Positions 45,379 to 54,113 of a stretch of 64,000 bases of DNA are shown here, piece after piece; within the stretch, counting starts at the first letter, position 1; each line of letters begins with the position of its first letter. A program made the position numbers and the translations under genes. The stretch is from Bifidobacterium olomucense. GTDB lineage: Bacteria; Actinomycetota; Actinomycetes; Actinomycetales; Bifidobacteriaceae. The stretch is taken from positions 1 to 64,000 of the forward strand of contig NZ_JAAIIG010000012.1 of assembly GCF_012932375.1 (NCBI RefSeq), written 5' to 3'. The notes under the pieces were generated by a model. The model made no database searches and was not told where the DNA came from. It was given only the letters and a program-made list of their open reading frames with translations.

Positions 45379-45420
45379 AAGCGTTTGGCTGCGAACCGCC
45401 TTGTCCGCAGCCAAACGCTT
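45379..45420. terminator. Bidirectional terminator
   Basis: Perfect 15-bp arms AAGCGTTTGGCTGCG (45379-45393) and its complement (45406-45420) between the convergent mscS and CPBP genes. Confidence 0.8.
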
Positions 45421-45447
45421 TCGCCCAGTCACCTATTGCAGCAACGT

Positions 45448-46548
45448 CTACTGCAGCAGCGTCCAGACGGTCAATCCCACGGTGATCAGCAGATAGATGA
45501 TCACACCAACATTGCCGTAGGCGGCGCGCACCACACTGCCGACCGGCAGCTGATCGGGCGCCGGATAGAATTCCCAGCTTTTGCGCTTGACAATCAACAG
45601 TACGATGCCGGCGATCATCAGACCGATCAACACCATGCCGTACAGGCCGAGAATGGCCATTCCTCCCATGCCGGCATCCGGTGAGGCGGCCATGCGCATG
45701 ATCTCTTCCTCGCTCATGGTGCCGTTGAGGATACGCGGGTCGATCTGCTTGATCACCAGCGGAGCGATCAGTGAGCCATTGAGATTGATCAGCATGTGCA
45801 GCACGATGGTGTAGCGAAGACGCGACGTGCGCGTGTAGATGTATCCGAAGATCAGACCCAGACCAAACGCGTAGAAGAACTGGAACAGGTTGATGTGGAA
45901 CAGACCGAATGCGATTGCGGAAAGCACAATCGCCGTCTTCTCGCCGTATCGGCGCAGTCGGGAGATGATCTGCTTGCGGAACAGCCATTCCTCGCAAATC
46001 GGTGCCAGAATGGCGATGAATATCGTGTTGATCCAGATATCGTCTCCGGACACCAAGTCGCCGATACGGTTCGTCGCCTGACCGTTCGTCACGCCAAGCG
46101 AGAGCACGTTGCCGATAATGCTGCCCAGATACATCACCGGTATGCACATGATGAACATCTGGAGGAATTCACCCAATCGCATCGGATACTCAATGGTTTC
46201 GATGGCGGGAACGCGCTTGAGCAGCAGCAGGCTTAGCGGCATGGCCACTAGGTAGAGCGGTCCGGAAGAGACCAACAGCAACACCCACGTGGGTATGTGA
46301 TCATCGAACAGCGGGGCGATCGCGTGCGACAGGGCGATGTTGAGCCCCACCCACAGCACAACCACTGCGATAAGCGCCATGCCGATCAATGAAAAGCGGC
46401 GACGGGCGATAGTGAAGAACGTTTGACTGGAAGACACCGATGACATCGGCGATGGCGACGAAGGTGCAGGCGGCACCGGAGCTCCGGGCACAGGGGCTTG
46501 AGAAGGTTGCGACGGTGTAGGGACAGGGGGCAGGGTCGGCTCGCTCAT
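45448..46548 (-). CDS. CPBP-family intramembrane metalloprotease
   Basis: 366 residues from the ATG at 46548 (GAAGGGA before it). A Pro-rich N-terminal region (about 45 residues) is followed by eight membrane helices. The three CAAX/CPBP motifs are present: EEWLFRKQIISRL (EExxxR), FGLFHINLFQF (FxxxH) and HMLINLNG (HxxxN/B). Possible roles include prenyl-protein-type processing or bacteriocin immunity; nothing here decides. It has its own structured leader with tandem repeats. Confidence 0.9.
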   Translation of the reverse strand: MSEPTLPPVPTPSQPSQAPVPGAPVPPAPSSPSPMSSVSSSQTFFTIARRRFSLIGMALIAVVVLWVGLNIALSHAIAPLFDDHIPTWVLLLVSSGPLYLVAMPLSLLLLKRVPAIETIEYPMRLGEFLQMFIMCIPVMYLGSIIGNVLSLGVTNGQATNRIGDLVSGDDIWINTIFIAILAPICEEWLFRKQIISRLRRYGEKTAIVLSAIAFGLFHINLFQFFYAFGLGLIFGYIYTRTSRLRYTIVLHMLINLNGSLIAPLVIKQIDPRILNGTMSEEEIMRMAASPDAGMGGMAILGLYGMVLIGLMIAGIVLLIVKRKSWEFYPAPDQLPVGSVVRAAYGNVGVIIYLLITVGLTVWTLLQ

Positions 46549-46588
46549 GTGAATTCCCTTCATATACGGACTGATCGGGCGTATGCGT

Positions 46589-46671
46589 CCCGTGTTCGCG
46601 TTCAACGCCGCGTGCAATGTTCAATGTCGGACACTCGACACTGAACGCTCAGCGCTGGAAGCGAACACGGG
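46589..46671. repeat. Nested inverted repeats upstream of CPBP gene
   Basis: CCCGTGTTCGC (46589-46599) pairs with GCGAACACGGG (46661-46671); inside, GTTCAATGTCG pairs with CGACACTGAAC. A possible leader structure or attenuator for the CPBP gene. Confidence 0.55.
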
Positions 46672-46721
46672 GTTTCTCCCAATTTCAGAGTACGGCACTC
46701 TGCCCGAGCGGCCGGCAATCA

Positions 46722-46756
46722 GTACACATGAGTTGACACGGTACACATATGTTGAG
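46722..46756. repeat. Tandem GTACACAT…GTTGA repeat
   Basis: GTACACATGAGTTGA (46722-46736) and GTACACATATGTTGA (46741-46755) are two direct copies with a period of 19. They lie between the ABC ATPase stop and the CPBP leader and could be regulator sites. Confidence 0.5.
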
Positions 46757-46815
46757 CACCGCCCATCCGAATCGACATCGGCCAGCACCAACCAGTCCGA
46801 TGGCCCAGCAGCCGA

Positions 46816-48063
46816 TCAGCAGGCGAGCGCGGCTACCGGACGCGGCGCAACAACCACGTTGTCTCCGATGGCCAGACCGGCCGGCAATTCGCTGGCGGGC
46901 AGCTGCACAGTGACTTTCAGCTGGTTGCCCTTGTTCCACCGCAGATATTCACCGGAGGTAACCACCGTATCCACACGCACCAGAGAGCCAAGGAAGTGGA
47001 TGACTTCCACGCGAGCCCGCTCTCCCACGTTGGAATCATTGCGGGAGGGCAACGACAGCGTCAGGTTCTCCGGACGCACGAGCACGGTCACGGCATCGCC
47101 CTTGGCCGAGCCGGGCAGCACCGGCAGACGCTGGCCGAACACCACTGCCTCATCGCCATTGGAGGCACCGGGCAAACGATTGGTCAGGCCGATGAACGTG
47201 GCCACGTATTCGGTGGCAGGACGCTGGTACAGGTCCTGCGGTGCGGCGATCTGCTCGATTTTGCCCTTGTTCATCACACCGATGCGGTCAGCCACCGCAA
47301 GTGCCTCCTCCTGATCGTGAGTCACGAACACGGTGGTGGTGCCGGTGTTCAGCTGGATGCGGCGAATCTCGTCGCGCAGCTGCACACGGACCTTGGCATC
47401 GAGGGCGGACAACGGCTCATCGAGTAGCAGCACGCGCGGCTTGATGGCCAAGGCTCGCGCCAAGGCCACACGCTGCTGCTGTCCGCCGGACATCTGCTGC
47501 GTGTATTTCTTGGCCTGATCAGCCAAGCCCACCAGTTCGAGCTGCTCCATGGCCACCTTGCGGCGCTCTTCACGTCCCATGCCACGCACTTCAAGACCGA
47601 ACGCCACATTTTCAAGGGCGGTCATATGCGGGAACAGCGAGTAGGCTTGGAACACCATCGCCATCTCGCGCTTGTTCACCGGCACGCCGGTGACGTCCTG
47701 ACCGCCCACCATGATGCGGCCACCTTGAATATCCTCCAAGCCGGCCAGCGAGCGCAACGCCGTGGACTTGCCGCAGCCGGAGCCGCCGAGCAACACCACC
47801 ATCTCACCGGGCTTGATGTCGAGGTTGAAGTCGTCAAGGGCCCGCTTGGTGGAGCCGGGGTAGATTTTGACGACATCCTGCATCTGGATGGAGCCGCCGC
47901 CGCGTTCCGCGCTTTCCTTCAGCAACCGTTTGGCGGCTTTGGTGACGTCCTTGCCGCGCACGCCTTCGAGCGTGGCGGTGGGATCGTTCTTGAATTCGGC
48001 TTCCGTCTGCACGGGAGCCGTGGTGCTTGCCGCACCTTGAGCGGTATTGAATTCAACAGTCAT
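46816..48063 (-). CDS. ABC transporter ATP-binding protein, Fe3+/polyamine/phosphonate type
   Basis: 415 residues. An unusual polar extension of about 60 residues precedes the ATPase core. Walker A LLGGSGCGKST, Q-loop MVFQAYSLFPHM, signature QMSGGQQQRVALARALA, Walker B VLLLDEPLSALD and switch His VTHDQEEALA all follow. After it come TOBE-type domains (about 300-400) as in PotA/FbpC/PhnT. It energises the importer encoded upstream (49922, 48996) with the binding protein at 51138; it is the last of the four genes, 45 bases after the second permease. Confidence 0.92.
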   Translation of the reverse strand: MTVEFNTAQGAASTTAPVQTEAEFKNDPTATLEGVRGKDVTKAAKRLLKESAERGGGSIQMQDVVKIYPGSTKRALDDFNLDIKPGEMVVLLGGSGCGKSTALRSLAGLEDIQGGRIMVGGQDVTGVPVNKREMAMVFQAYSLFPHMTALENVAFGLEVRGMGREERRKVAMEQLELVGLADQAKKYTQQMSGGQQQRVALARALAIKPRVLLLDEPLSALDAKVRVQLRDEIRRIQLNTGTTTVFVTHDQEEALAVADRIGVMNKGKIEQIAAPQDLYQRPATEYVATFIGLTNRLPGASNGDEAVVFGQRLPVLPGSAKGDAVTVLVRPENLTLSLPSRNDSNVGERARVEVIHFLGSLVRVDTVVTSGEYLRWNKGNQLKVTVQLPASELPAGLAIGDNVVVAPRPVAALAC

Positions 48064-48108
48064 AATGTCTTTGTTCTTTCCGTATTTCCGAATGATTCTG
48101 CAGTTCGC

Positions 48109-48996
48109 TTAGTTTTCCTTGGACTTGCGCATCGCATCCGAGATCAGGTCGAGAGCGACGAGCAACACCACGCCGAACAGCAGCGCCAGCAGCGACATGG
48201 CCGTGGAAATCTGCGAATTGGATTGGCCGAGCTGATACAACGCCACCTGCAGGTTCATACGGCCCAGCAGGGATGCCACGGTGTATTCGCCCAACACCAC
48301 GGCGATGGAGATGAAGGATGCCGACAGAATCGACTGCCACAGGTTCGGGATGATCACCCGGAAGAACACCTTGACCCACGAGGCGCCGAGCGAACGGGAG
48401 GCCTCCACCAAGGTCTTGACGTCAATGGAGTTGAGTCCCACGGCAATGGCGCGGAAGGCGAACGGCATCACCAGCACCACGTAGGCGAAGCACAGCCAGA
48501 TCGGGTTGGTGCTCAGCACATCGGCGGAAAGCCACCGGTAGATCGGGCCCAGGCCCACCACCAGCACGATGGCCGGAATGGTCAGCGGAAGCGTCGCCAC
48601 CCATTCAATCGCGCGTTCCAGCGCTTTGGAGCGAATGTGCACAATCACCATCGTGGGCACCATCAGCAGCAGCATGATCACCACGGTCACCACACACAGG
48701 GCCAGCGAGGTGCCAAGGCCTTGCCACAGCACGGTCAGGTCCGCGCCCAACGACTCGCCGTTGCCGGTGAAGATCGCGACCCATGGGGCCAGCGACCAAC
48801 GTCCGGACAGCGGGTGGCGCAAGGTAAAGATCAGCATCGAAAACAGCGGGATGAACAGGAAGCCCAACGTGACAAGCAGAATCACGAATTTGATGATGCT
48901 CTGCTTACGTACGCGGGCGGCACGCAACTGCGGCGGCTTGGTTGCGGATGCTTCGGTAGCTGCACCAGTTGCGGCAGTCGTAGAAGTTTCGGTCAC
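48109..48996 (-). CDS. ABC transporter permease 2 (Fe3+/polyamine type)
   Basis: About 295 residues from a GTG at 48996 whose bases overlap the TGA of the preceding permease (GTGA), which suggests translational coupling; a TTG at 49002 with better spacing to GAGGG is an alternative. Six helices, with the EAA-loop VEASRSLGASWVKVFFRVIIPNLWQSI that contacts the ATPase. FPxG-type PotC/FbpB relatives share this. Its partner permease is encoded just upstream. Confidence 0.9.
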   Translation of the reverse strand: MTETSTTAATGAATEASATKPPQLRAARVRKQSIIKFVILLVTLGFLFIPLFSMLIFTLRHPLSGRWSLAPWVAIFTGNGESLGADLTVLWQGLGTSLALCVVTVVIMLLLMVPTMVIVHIRSKALERAIEWVATLPLTIPAIVLVVGLGPIYRWLSADVLSTNPIWLCFAYVVLVMPFAFRAIAVGLNSIDVKTLVEASRSLGASWVKVFFRVIIPNLWQSILSASFISIAVVLGEYTVASLLGRMNLQVALYQLGQSNSQISTAMSLLALLFGVVLLVALDLISDAMRKSKEN

Positions 48997-49922
48997 TGCC
49001 AACGTCCGGCCCTCTTTTCCACAGCGTGGCTCAGCAGCATCACCACAGCCACGACGACGATCATTGCGAATGCAAGCACCTGAGCGAAGCCCTGCTGGTT
49101 CGGGTCCATTTCGTTGCGCATCGCACCCTGAATCATCAGCGGCACCAGAATCGAACGCTGGGAGAACAGGGCCGCCGCGGTGGCGTATGCGGAGAACGCG
49201 GAGGCGAACAGCAGCAGGAACGCGGAGATGAATCGCGGCGCCAGAATCGGCAGCGCCACACGGGTCCAGTACTGTACGGTGTTGCCGCCGAGCGATTCGC
49301 AGGCCTCACGCCACTGCGGACGGATGGAATCGACCGCGGGCAGGAAGATGATGATCATCAGCGGAATCTGGAAGTAGCAGTACACGGTCACCAAGCCCGG
49401 CAGAGAGCTCAGCCAGTTCGGGTTCACAGTCAGTCCGGTCACCTGCTTGATGAACATGGTGCCGATGCCGTTGATGCCGATGGTGGCGATGAACGCGAAG
49501 GCGAGCATCACGCCGCCGAACTGGGCGAGCACTGAGGAAATGGCGGAGACCATGCGGCGCATGAGGCCATTGGGCTTTGCACCGATCACCAGCGCATAGG
49601 AGGCGAGGCCACCCACCACGGCGCCGATCACCGAGGATGCGACGGACACCAGAATCGAAGTGACGAACGCGGAGACGGTGTTCGCCTCGAACAGCTTGGA
49701 GAAGTTGGCGAGCGTAAAAGCGCCGTCACGGGTCTGGAACGCACCGACCACGACGATCACGGTGGGTGCGAGCAGGAAACATGCGGTGTAGGCGAAGAAC
49801 GGCAGGGTCACGGCGAAGGTGCCGAGCTCCTGACGATGCTTGGCCAGTGTGTCGGAGAGCGAGGAAGCGGACGGACCCGCGGCCTTGGCGGCGGGTCCGT
49901 TCTGTGCGATTGCGGCGGTCAT
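48993..49922 (-). CDS. ABC transporter permease 1 (Fe3+/polyamine type)
   Basis: 309 residues from the ATG at 49922 (MTAAIAQNG). Six helices; EAA-loop REACESLGGNTVQYWTRVALPILAPRF. It overlaps the next gene by four bases. The first helix region is FAVTLPFFAYTACFLLAPTVIVVVGAF. It follows the binding-protein gene by 49 bases. Confidence 0.9.
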   Translation of the reverse strand: MTAAIAQNGPAAKAAGPSASSLSDTLAKHRQELGTFAVTLPFFAYTACFLLAPTVIVVVGAFQTRDGAFTLANFSKLFEANTVSAFVTSILVSVASSVIGAVVGGLASYALVIGAKPNGLMRRMVSAISSVLAQFGGVMLAFAFIATIGINGIGTMFIKQVTGLTVNPNWLSSLPGLVTVYCYFQIPLMIIIFLPAVDSIRPQWREACESLGGNTVQYWTRVALPILAPRFISAFLLLFASAFSAYATAAALFSQRSILVPLMIQGAMRNEMDPNQQGFAQVLAFAMIVVVAVVMLLSHAVEKRAGRWQ

Positions 49923-49971
49923 GATTGATGCCTTGAATCGGTTGATCGATTGAGTCAAGCTCGAAACCGAC

Positions 49972-51138
49972 TCAGTTGCCGATCGTCTTGTCCCAGTTGT
50001 TCTGAAGCCACTCGGTGATGCGCGTAGCGTCATCGTTGGTGTAGCTCACCGGCTTGCCTTCGATGGTGATGGCATCCTTCAGGGTGGCCTGATCAACGGT
50101 GCCGTCCTGCTTCATCGAATCAAGCAGCACCGGGTTGGCACCACCCTTGAACCACAGGTTCTGGGCATCGGCGGTGTACAGGTACTCCTCCCAGAGGCGA
50201 GCGGCGGCCGGGTGCGGGGCGTCCTTGTTGATGGCCTGGTTGTAGTAGCTCACGACCTGGGCCTTCGGGAAGGTCTTGTACTCCCAGTTCACGCCCTTGG
50301 ACTTGAGTTCCTTCTTGTAGGAGGCCTGGTTGTAGGTCCAGTCCATCACCACGCCGGTCTGGCCGGAGTCGATGGTGCCGTTGGTCACATCCACGGTGGT
50401 CAGGTTGCCGGCGTCCTTGAGCTTCTTGAAGAAATCAAGGCCGGGCTGCACGTTGTTGATGTCGCCACCGGCCAGCTGGTTGACCATCAGGTAGCCGTTG
50501 AAGGCAGCGCCGGCTTCGGCGGGCTTGCCGTTGAGGGCCACGGTGCCGGCGAACTTCGGGTCGAGCAGGTCCTCAAGCTTGGTGATATCGCCGTACTTGT
50601 CCTTGTTCCAGCCGATGGACATGATGCCGGTGTAGTCGGCGTAGTAGGCGCCGTTGGCGTCCTTGTTCTCATCCGGGATCTTGTCCCAAGCCTGCACCTT
50701 GTACGGAGCGAAATCGTCCGTGGAGGTGGCGGCGATCTGCTGGCCAAGATCGAACACATCCGGTGCAGCATCGGTGCCCTTGTTGGTCTTGGCGGCGTCC
50801 AGCTCCTCCTTGGAGGAGGCGTTCGGGTTGAGCTCGGTGATCTTGATCTTCGGGTACTTCTTCTTGAAGCCGTCGATCACCTCACCGTAGTTGGACCAGT
50901 CGTGAGGCAGGGCGATAACGTTCAGGGCACCTTCCTCTTCGGCGGCCTTGACGAGGTCGTCCAGGGTGCCGAAATCAGCCAGAGAGGTGGCCTTGGCGGA
51001 CTTTTCGTTCACTTTGACGGCCTTGCCGGTGGAACCGGAGTTGCCATCGGAAGAGGCGTTGGACGAACCGCAGGCGGCCATGGAGAACGCGAGTACGGCG
51101 GCAACGGAGGCGGCCGCGATCTTACGCAGGTTGTTCAT
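49972..51138 (-). CDS. Extracellular binding lipoprotein, Fe3+/polyamine/phosphonate type
   Basis: 388 residues; ATG at 51138 after AAAGGAATG. Lipoprotein signal with lipobox SMAAC (Cys about 23), then a Ser/Gly-rich linker. The mature protein begins FGTLDDLVKAAEEEGALNVIALPHDWSNYGEVIDGFKKKYPKIKI and has DVFDLGQQ, YYADYTGIMSIGWNKDKYGDI and GQTGVVMDWTYNQASY; the fold is that of AfuA/PotD/PhnS-type ligand-binding proteins. Ligand candidates are 2-aminoethylphosphonate, thiamine, polyamine or iron; the residues seen do not settle it. It begins a four-gene importer operon. Confidence 0.9.
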   Translation of the reverse strand: MNNLRKIAAASVAAVLAFSMAACGSSNASSDGNSGSTGKAVKVNEKSAKATSLADFGTLDDLVKAAEEEGALNVIALPHDWSNYGEVIDGFKKKYPKIKITELNPNASSKEELDAAKTNKGTDAAPDVFDLGQQIAATSTDDFAPYKVQAWDKIPDENKDANGAYYADYTGIMSIGWNKDKYGDITKLEDLLDPKFAGTVALNGKPAEAGAAFNGYLMVNQLAGGDINNVQPGLDFFKKLKDAGNLTTVDVTNGTIDSGQTGVVMDWTYNQASYKKELKSKGVNWEYKTFPKAQVVSYYNQAINKDAPHPAAARLWEEYLYTADAQNLWFKGGANPVLLDSMKQDGTVDQATLKDAITIEGKPVSYTNDDATRITEWLQNNWDKTIGN

Positions 51139-51366
51139 TCATCATTCCTTTGTTCAACATACATCCGGACACGGCTGCAAAGCAGCCGAATCCTAGGAGT
51201 CGGGACGCTGACTTATTCCCGTTCGCGCATACTGCGAGGCGAATTCGCGCGGCCCATAATTCCAAGACACGAACGTATGCGGGTTATCTGTCCCGACACT
51301 GGCGCTCAAGTGAACTCTGCTCGCCGTTTGCGGTACAGCTGTTGAACAAAGGAAAACTGAGAGTGA

Positions 51367-51395
51367 ATTAGTGACGATTACCGTCGATATGTCAA
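51367..51395 (-). promoter_or_regulatory. Putative promoter of the ABC importer operon
   Basis: Minus-strand -35 TTGACA (51390-51395) and -10-like ACTAAT (51367-51372) with a 17-base spacer, about 230 bases before the binding-protein start. Confidence 0.4.
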
Positions 51396-51459
51396 TGCCA
51401 CAGTTGACGCAACTGCCGTGGCCGGTGCAGCTGCTGCAACCACAGCCGTAAATCGCACC

Positions 51460-51580
51460 AAATTCGCGAATATGTACCACTGAGTCACGGTTATCGGTAC
51501 ATTTTCGCGAGGTAATCCCTAAATTCGCGAATATGTACCACTGAATCGGTATCAGTGGTACATTTTCGCGAGATAGGAGA
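51460..51580. repeat. Two tandem copies of a 61-bp TTCGCGAATATGTACC element
   Basis: The first 24 bases of each copy (51460-51483 and 51521-51544) are identical, starting AAATTCGCGAATATG. Each copy also has GGTACATTTTCGCGAG (51496-51511 and 51557-51572). In the second copy TCGCGAATATGTACCACTGA pairs with its near-complement (51552-51571) over about 20 bases, forming a strong hairpin. It lies in the 553-base gap before the importer operon and after the ddl terminator; nothing else is seen there. Confidence 0.8.
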
Positions 51581-51641
51581 AATAGGGGTTCCGAGAAAAG
51601 GTTGCCGAGATTCGGAACGATGCAGTAGAAACGCAACAACA

Positions 51642-51675
51642 AATGAGCCGCTGAATCGAAATTCAGCGGCTCATT
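51642..51675 (-). terminator. Terminator after ddl
   Basis: Perfect 15-bp arms AATGAGCCGCTGAAT / ATTCAGCGGCTCATT around a 4-base loop, 16 bases after the ddl stop, followed on the minus strand by TTGTTGTTG. Confidence 0.85.
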
Positions 51676-51691
51676 GAAATTACCGTTACGC

Positions 51692-52879
51692 TCAGCGCAG
51701 CACACCTTCGATCAGGCGGGTGATGAGCTCGGTGTATCCGACTCCGGTGGCCTCCCAAGCCTTGGGATACATGGAAATCGGCGTGAAGCCCGGCATCGTG
51801 TTGATCTCATTGACCACCACGGTGCCGTCCGGCGTCACGAACGTGTCCACACGGCTTAGGCCGGCACCGTCCACCGCCTTGAAGGCGCGACGGGCCACGT
51901 CACGGACGTCCTCCAGCACGCTGACCGGCAGGTTGGCCGGCACCTCCACGTGGCTGGCGGAAGCATCCATGTATTTCGAATCGAAATCGTAGAACTGATC
52001 ATCCGTACCTTGGTCGAGCACGATCTCGCCCGGCCAACTGGCCTCCGGCTCCTCGCCGGCCTTCGGGCACAGCACGGCGCATTCGATTTCACGACCGTCG
52101 ACGCCCTGCTCGATCAGCACCTTCCAATCATGCTCACCGGCCGTGGCCACGGCAGCGGCCAGACGATCCTGCTGAGTCTCACGATCGTCGGCCTTATCGA
52201 CCTTGGTGACGCCAAAGCTGGAACCGGCGCGCGACGGCTTGACGAACAGCGGGTAGGCAAGGCCCGCTTCCTCGACCTTGGCGAGCACATCGGCAGCGGT
52301 GAAGTTACGCGCATCCACCATAATGCCGGGTGCGGTGGGGATTCCTGCGGCGCTGAGCACGATCTTCGTGTAGTGCTTGTCCATGCAGGCAGCGGATGCG
52401 AACACGCCACAGCCCACGTACGGCACACCCATCATCTCCAGCAGCCCCTGCACCGTGCCATCCTCGCCGTACGGACCATGCAACACCGGCAACACCGCGT
52501 CCACATGTCCCATCGACGTGAGCACATGCTGCATTTCGGGGTCGTTCAGACTCACGAAGCTGGTGCCAAAGCCGGATTCGCCGGAAGTCAGGTGAGCGGG
52601 TTCTCCCATGAAGAAGCCGTCCTGACCACGGGAAACGTCCAGCAGCACCGGGCGGGATTCAGGTGTGACCTGCACGGTGGGCAACTCGCCGCCATCCAAC
52701 TTCCAGCCTCGTGGATCCTCGCCGTTTACAATCCACTTGCCGTCTTTGGTGATGCCGACAGGAATCGGTTCGAAACGCTCGGTATCCATGGCGTTGAGCA
52801 CGCCGGCGGTGGAGATGCAGGAAATCGAATGCTCATCCGCTCGTCCACCGTAGAGCACCACAACACGCTTCTTGGCCAT
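51692..52879 (-). CDS. ddl: D-alanine--D-alanine ligase
   Basis: 395 residues from the ATG at 52879 (MAKKRVVVLYGG), chosen since AAGGA lies before it. ATP-grasp ligase: LYGGRADEHSISCIS at the N-terminus, HGPYGEDGTVQGLLEMMGVPYVGCG, KPSRAGSSFGVTKV (ATP lid/Lys), EIECAVL and RVDTFVTPDGTVVVNEINTMPGFTPISMYP with the Mg2+-binding Glu and Asn. Makes D-Ala-D-Ala for peptidoglycan. It is upstream-linked to gpsA on the same strand, separated by 143 bases. The segment LEMMGVPYVGCGVFASAACMDK is the usual dimer/ligand loop. Confidence 0.95.
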   Translation of the reverse strand: MAKKRVVVLYGGRADEHSISCISTAGVLNAMDTERFEPIPVGITKDGKWIVNGEDPRGWKLDGGELPTVQVTPESRPVLLDVSRGQDGFFMGEPAHLTSGESGFGTSFVSLNDPEMQHVLTSMGHVDAVLPVLHGPYGEDGTVQGLLEMMGVPYVGCGVFASAACMDKHYTKIVLSAAGIPTAPGIMVDARNFTAADVLAKVEEAGLAYPLFVKPSRAGSSFGVTKVDKADDRETQQDRLAAAVATAGEHDWKVLIEQGVDGREIECAVLCPKAGEEPEASWPGEIVLDQGTDDQFYDFDSKYMDASASHVEVPANLPVSVLEDVRDVARRAFKAVDGAGLSRVDTFVTPDGTVVVNEINTMPGFTPISMYPKAWEATGVGYTELITRLIEGVLR

Positions 52880-53022
52880 AACCATCCTTATCTTTCGACT
52901 GTGTCGACTACTGTTTTCGACTATCGCTCAGAATTCTTGTCTTTTGGCGACGTTGCGCCGCCGCCCATCCGTGTCCTGAGTGTACTCGCGCCCCGGTCCT
53001 TAAATTACTCGAATCACTCGCT

Positions 53023-54024
53023 TCATTCGGCGGTGATTTCGCTGCCGAACAGTCCAGCGAGCATATCGGCGCAAGAGATGCCTTCATTGAGCACACGGCT
53101 CATCTGATAAGCCAACGGAGTCGGCACACCAAGCTCCTTGCCAAGCGCCACGACAGCATCCGTGGTCGGCACGCCTTCGGCCACGCCGTTGCTTACCTTG
53201 GTGGCTTCCTCAACGCTCATGCCCTTGCCCAGATTCGAGCCGAACGTGTAGTTGCGCGACAGCGGCGAACCACACGTGGCGATGAGATCGCCCACACCGG
53301 CCAGACCCGAGAAGGTCTTCGGATCGGCACCGGCGGCGGCACCCAGAGCGGTCAATTCGGCAAGACCGCGGGTTTCGATCATGGCGGCGGTGTTCTCGCC
53401 GTAGCCGGCACCGCGGGCCATGCCGACGGCGAGCGCGGTCACGTTCTTCAGGCTGCCGCACATTTCCAGACCGATTACGTCGGTGGTGACGAATGCCTTG
53501 AAATAGGAATTGGTACACGTCTCAGCCACGATCCGCGCATTGTCGATGTCTGCGCAGCCCACCACGGTGGCCGCCGGGTGACGTTCGGCGATCTCCTTGG
53601 ACAGGTTCGGACCGGAGACCGCGGCGAACCGTTCTGCCGGCAGGTCCAAAGTCTCGCGCACGACTTCATCCATACGTTTGTTGGTGTTGCGCTCGATGCC
53701 CTTCATCAGGCTGACAACGATGGCGTTGCTCGGAATAAGACCCTTGAATTCGGTCAGAGCCACGCGTGCGAACTGGGCGGCGATGGCCACCACGATGATC
53801 TCGGCGTCCTTGACCGCTTCGGCACGGTCGCCGGTGGCGGTCATGTTGCTCGGCAGCTGTTCGACGATAGGCAGACGGACCGCGTTGCGGTGATGGTCGC
53901 GAATGCCTTCCACGATGTCGGGCTCGATGGCCCACATGGTCACTTCGTTGCCGGCGTCGGCCAGCACCTGGCCGAAGGCGGTACCCCATGCTCCTGCACC
54001 TAGAACCGTTACTTTTCTTCCCAT
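53023..54024 (-). CDS. gpsA: Glycerol-3-phosphate dehydrogenase [NAD(P)+]
   Basis: 333 residues; ATG at 54024 after AAGGAGT. N-terminal Rossmann loop VLGAGAWGTAFGQVLADAG, then SLMKGIERNTNKRM, VSGPNLSKEIAERHP, and the catalytic Lys in GSLKNVTALAVGMARGAGYGENTAA. The GVGDLIATCGSPLSRNYTFG motif is in the substrate domain. Makes sn-glycerol-3-phosphate from DHAP for phospholipid synthesis. It is followed on the transcript by ddl and preceded by plsC, which makes a lipid/wall cluster. Confidence 0.97.
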   Translation of the reverse strand: MGRKVTVLGAGAWGTAFGQVLADAGNEVTMWAIEPDIVEGIRDHHRNAVRLPIVEQLPSNMTATGDRAEAVKDAEIIVVAIAAQFARVALTEFKGLIPSNAIVVSLMKGIERNTNKRMDEVVRETLDLPAERFAAVSGPNLSKEIAERHPAATVVGCADIDNARIVAETCTNSYFKAFVTTDVIGLEMCGSLKNVTALAVGMARGAGYGENTAAMIETRGLAELTALGAAAGADPKTFSGLAGVGDLIATCGSPLSRNYTFGSNLGKGMSVEEATKVSNGVAEGVPTTDAVVALGKELGVPTPLAYQMSRVLNEGISCADMLAGLFGSEITAE

Positions 54025-54113
54025 ACCAATTACTCCTTCGTTCGTCGCATGGGGTGCTGTTCTTCTACCCTCACTCGGCTATCGCCGCATTCAGTTGCAC
54101 ATCTCGTGCAATG

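Noticed and set aside
48996-49002. TTG at 49002 as the start of permease 2
   Set aside because: Possible by ribosome-binding-site spacing, but the GTG at 48996 makes the common four-base stop/start overlap; kept as an alternative.
51460-51580. CRISPR array
   Set aside because: Only two copies, internally palindromic and tandem, with no equal unique spacers and no cas genes.
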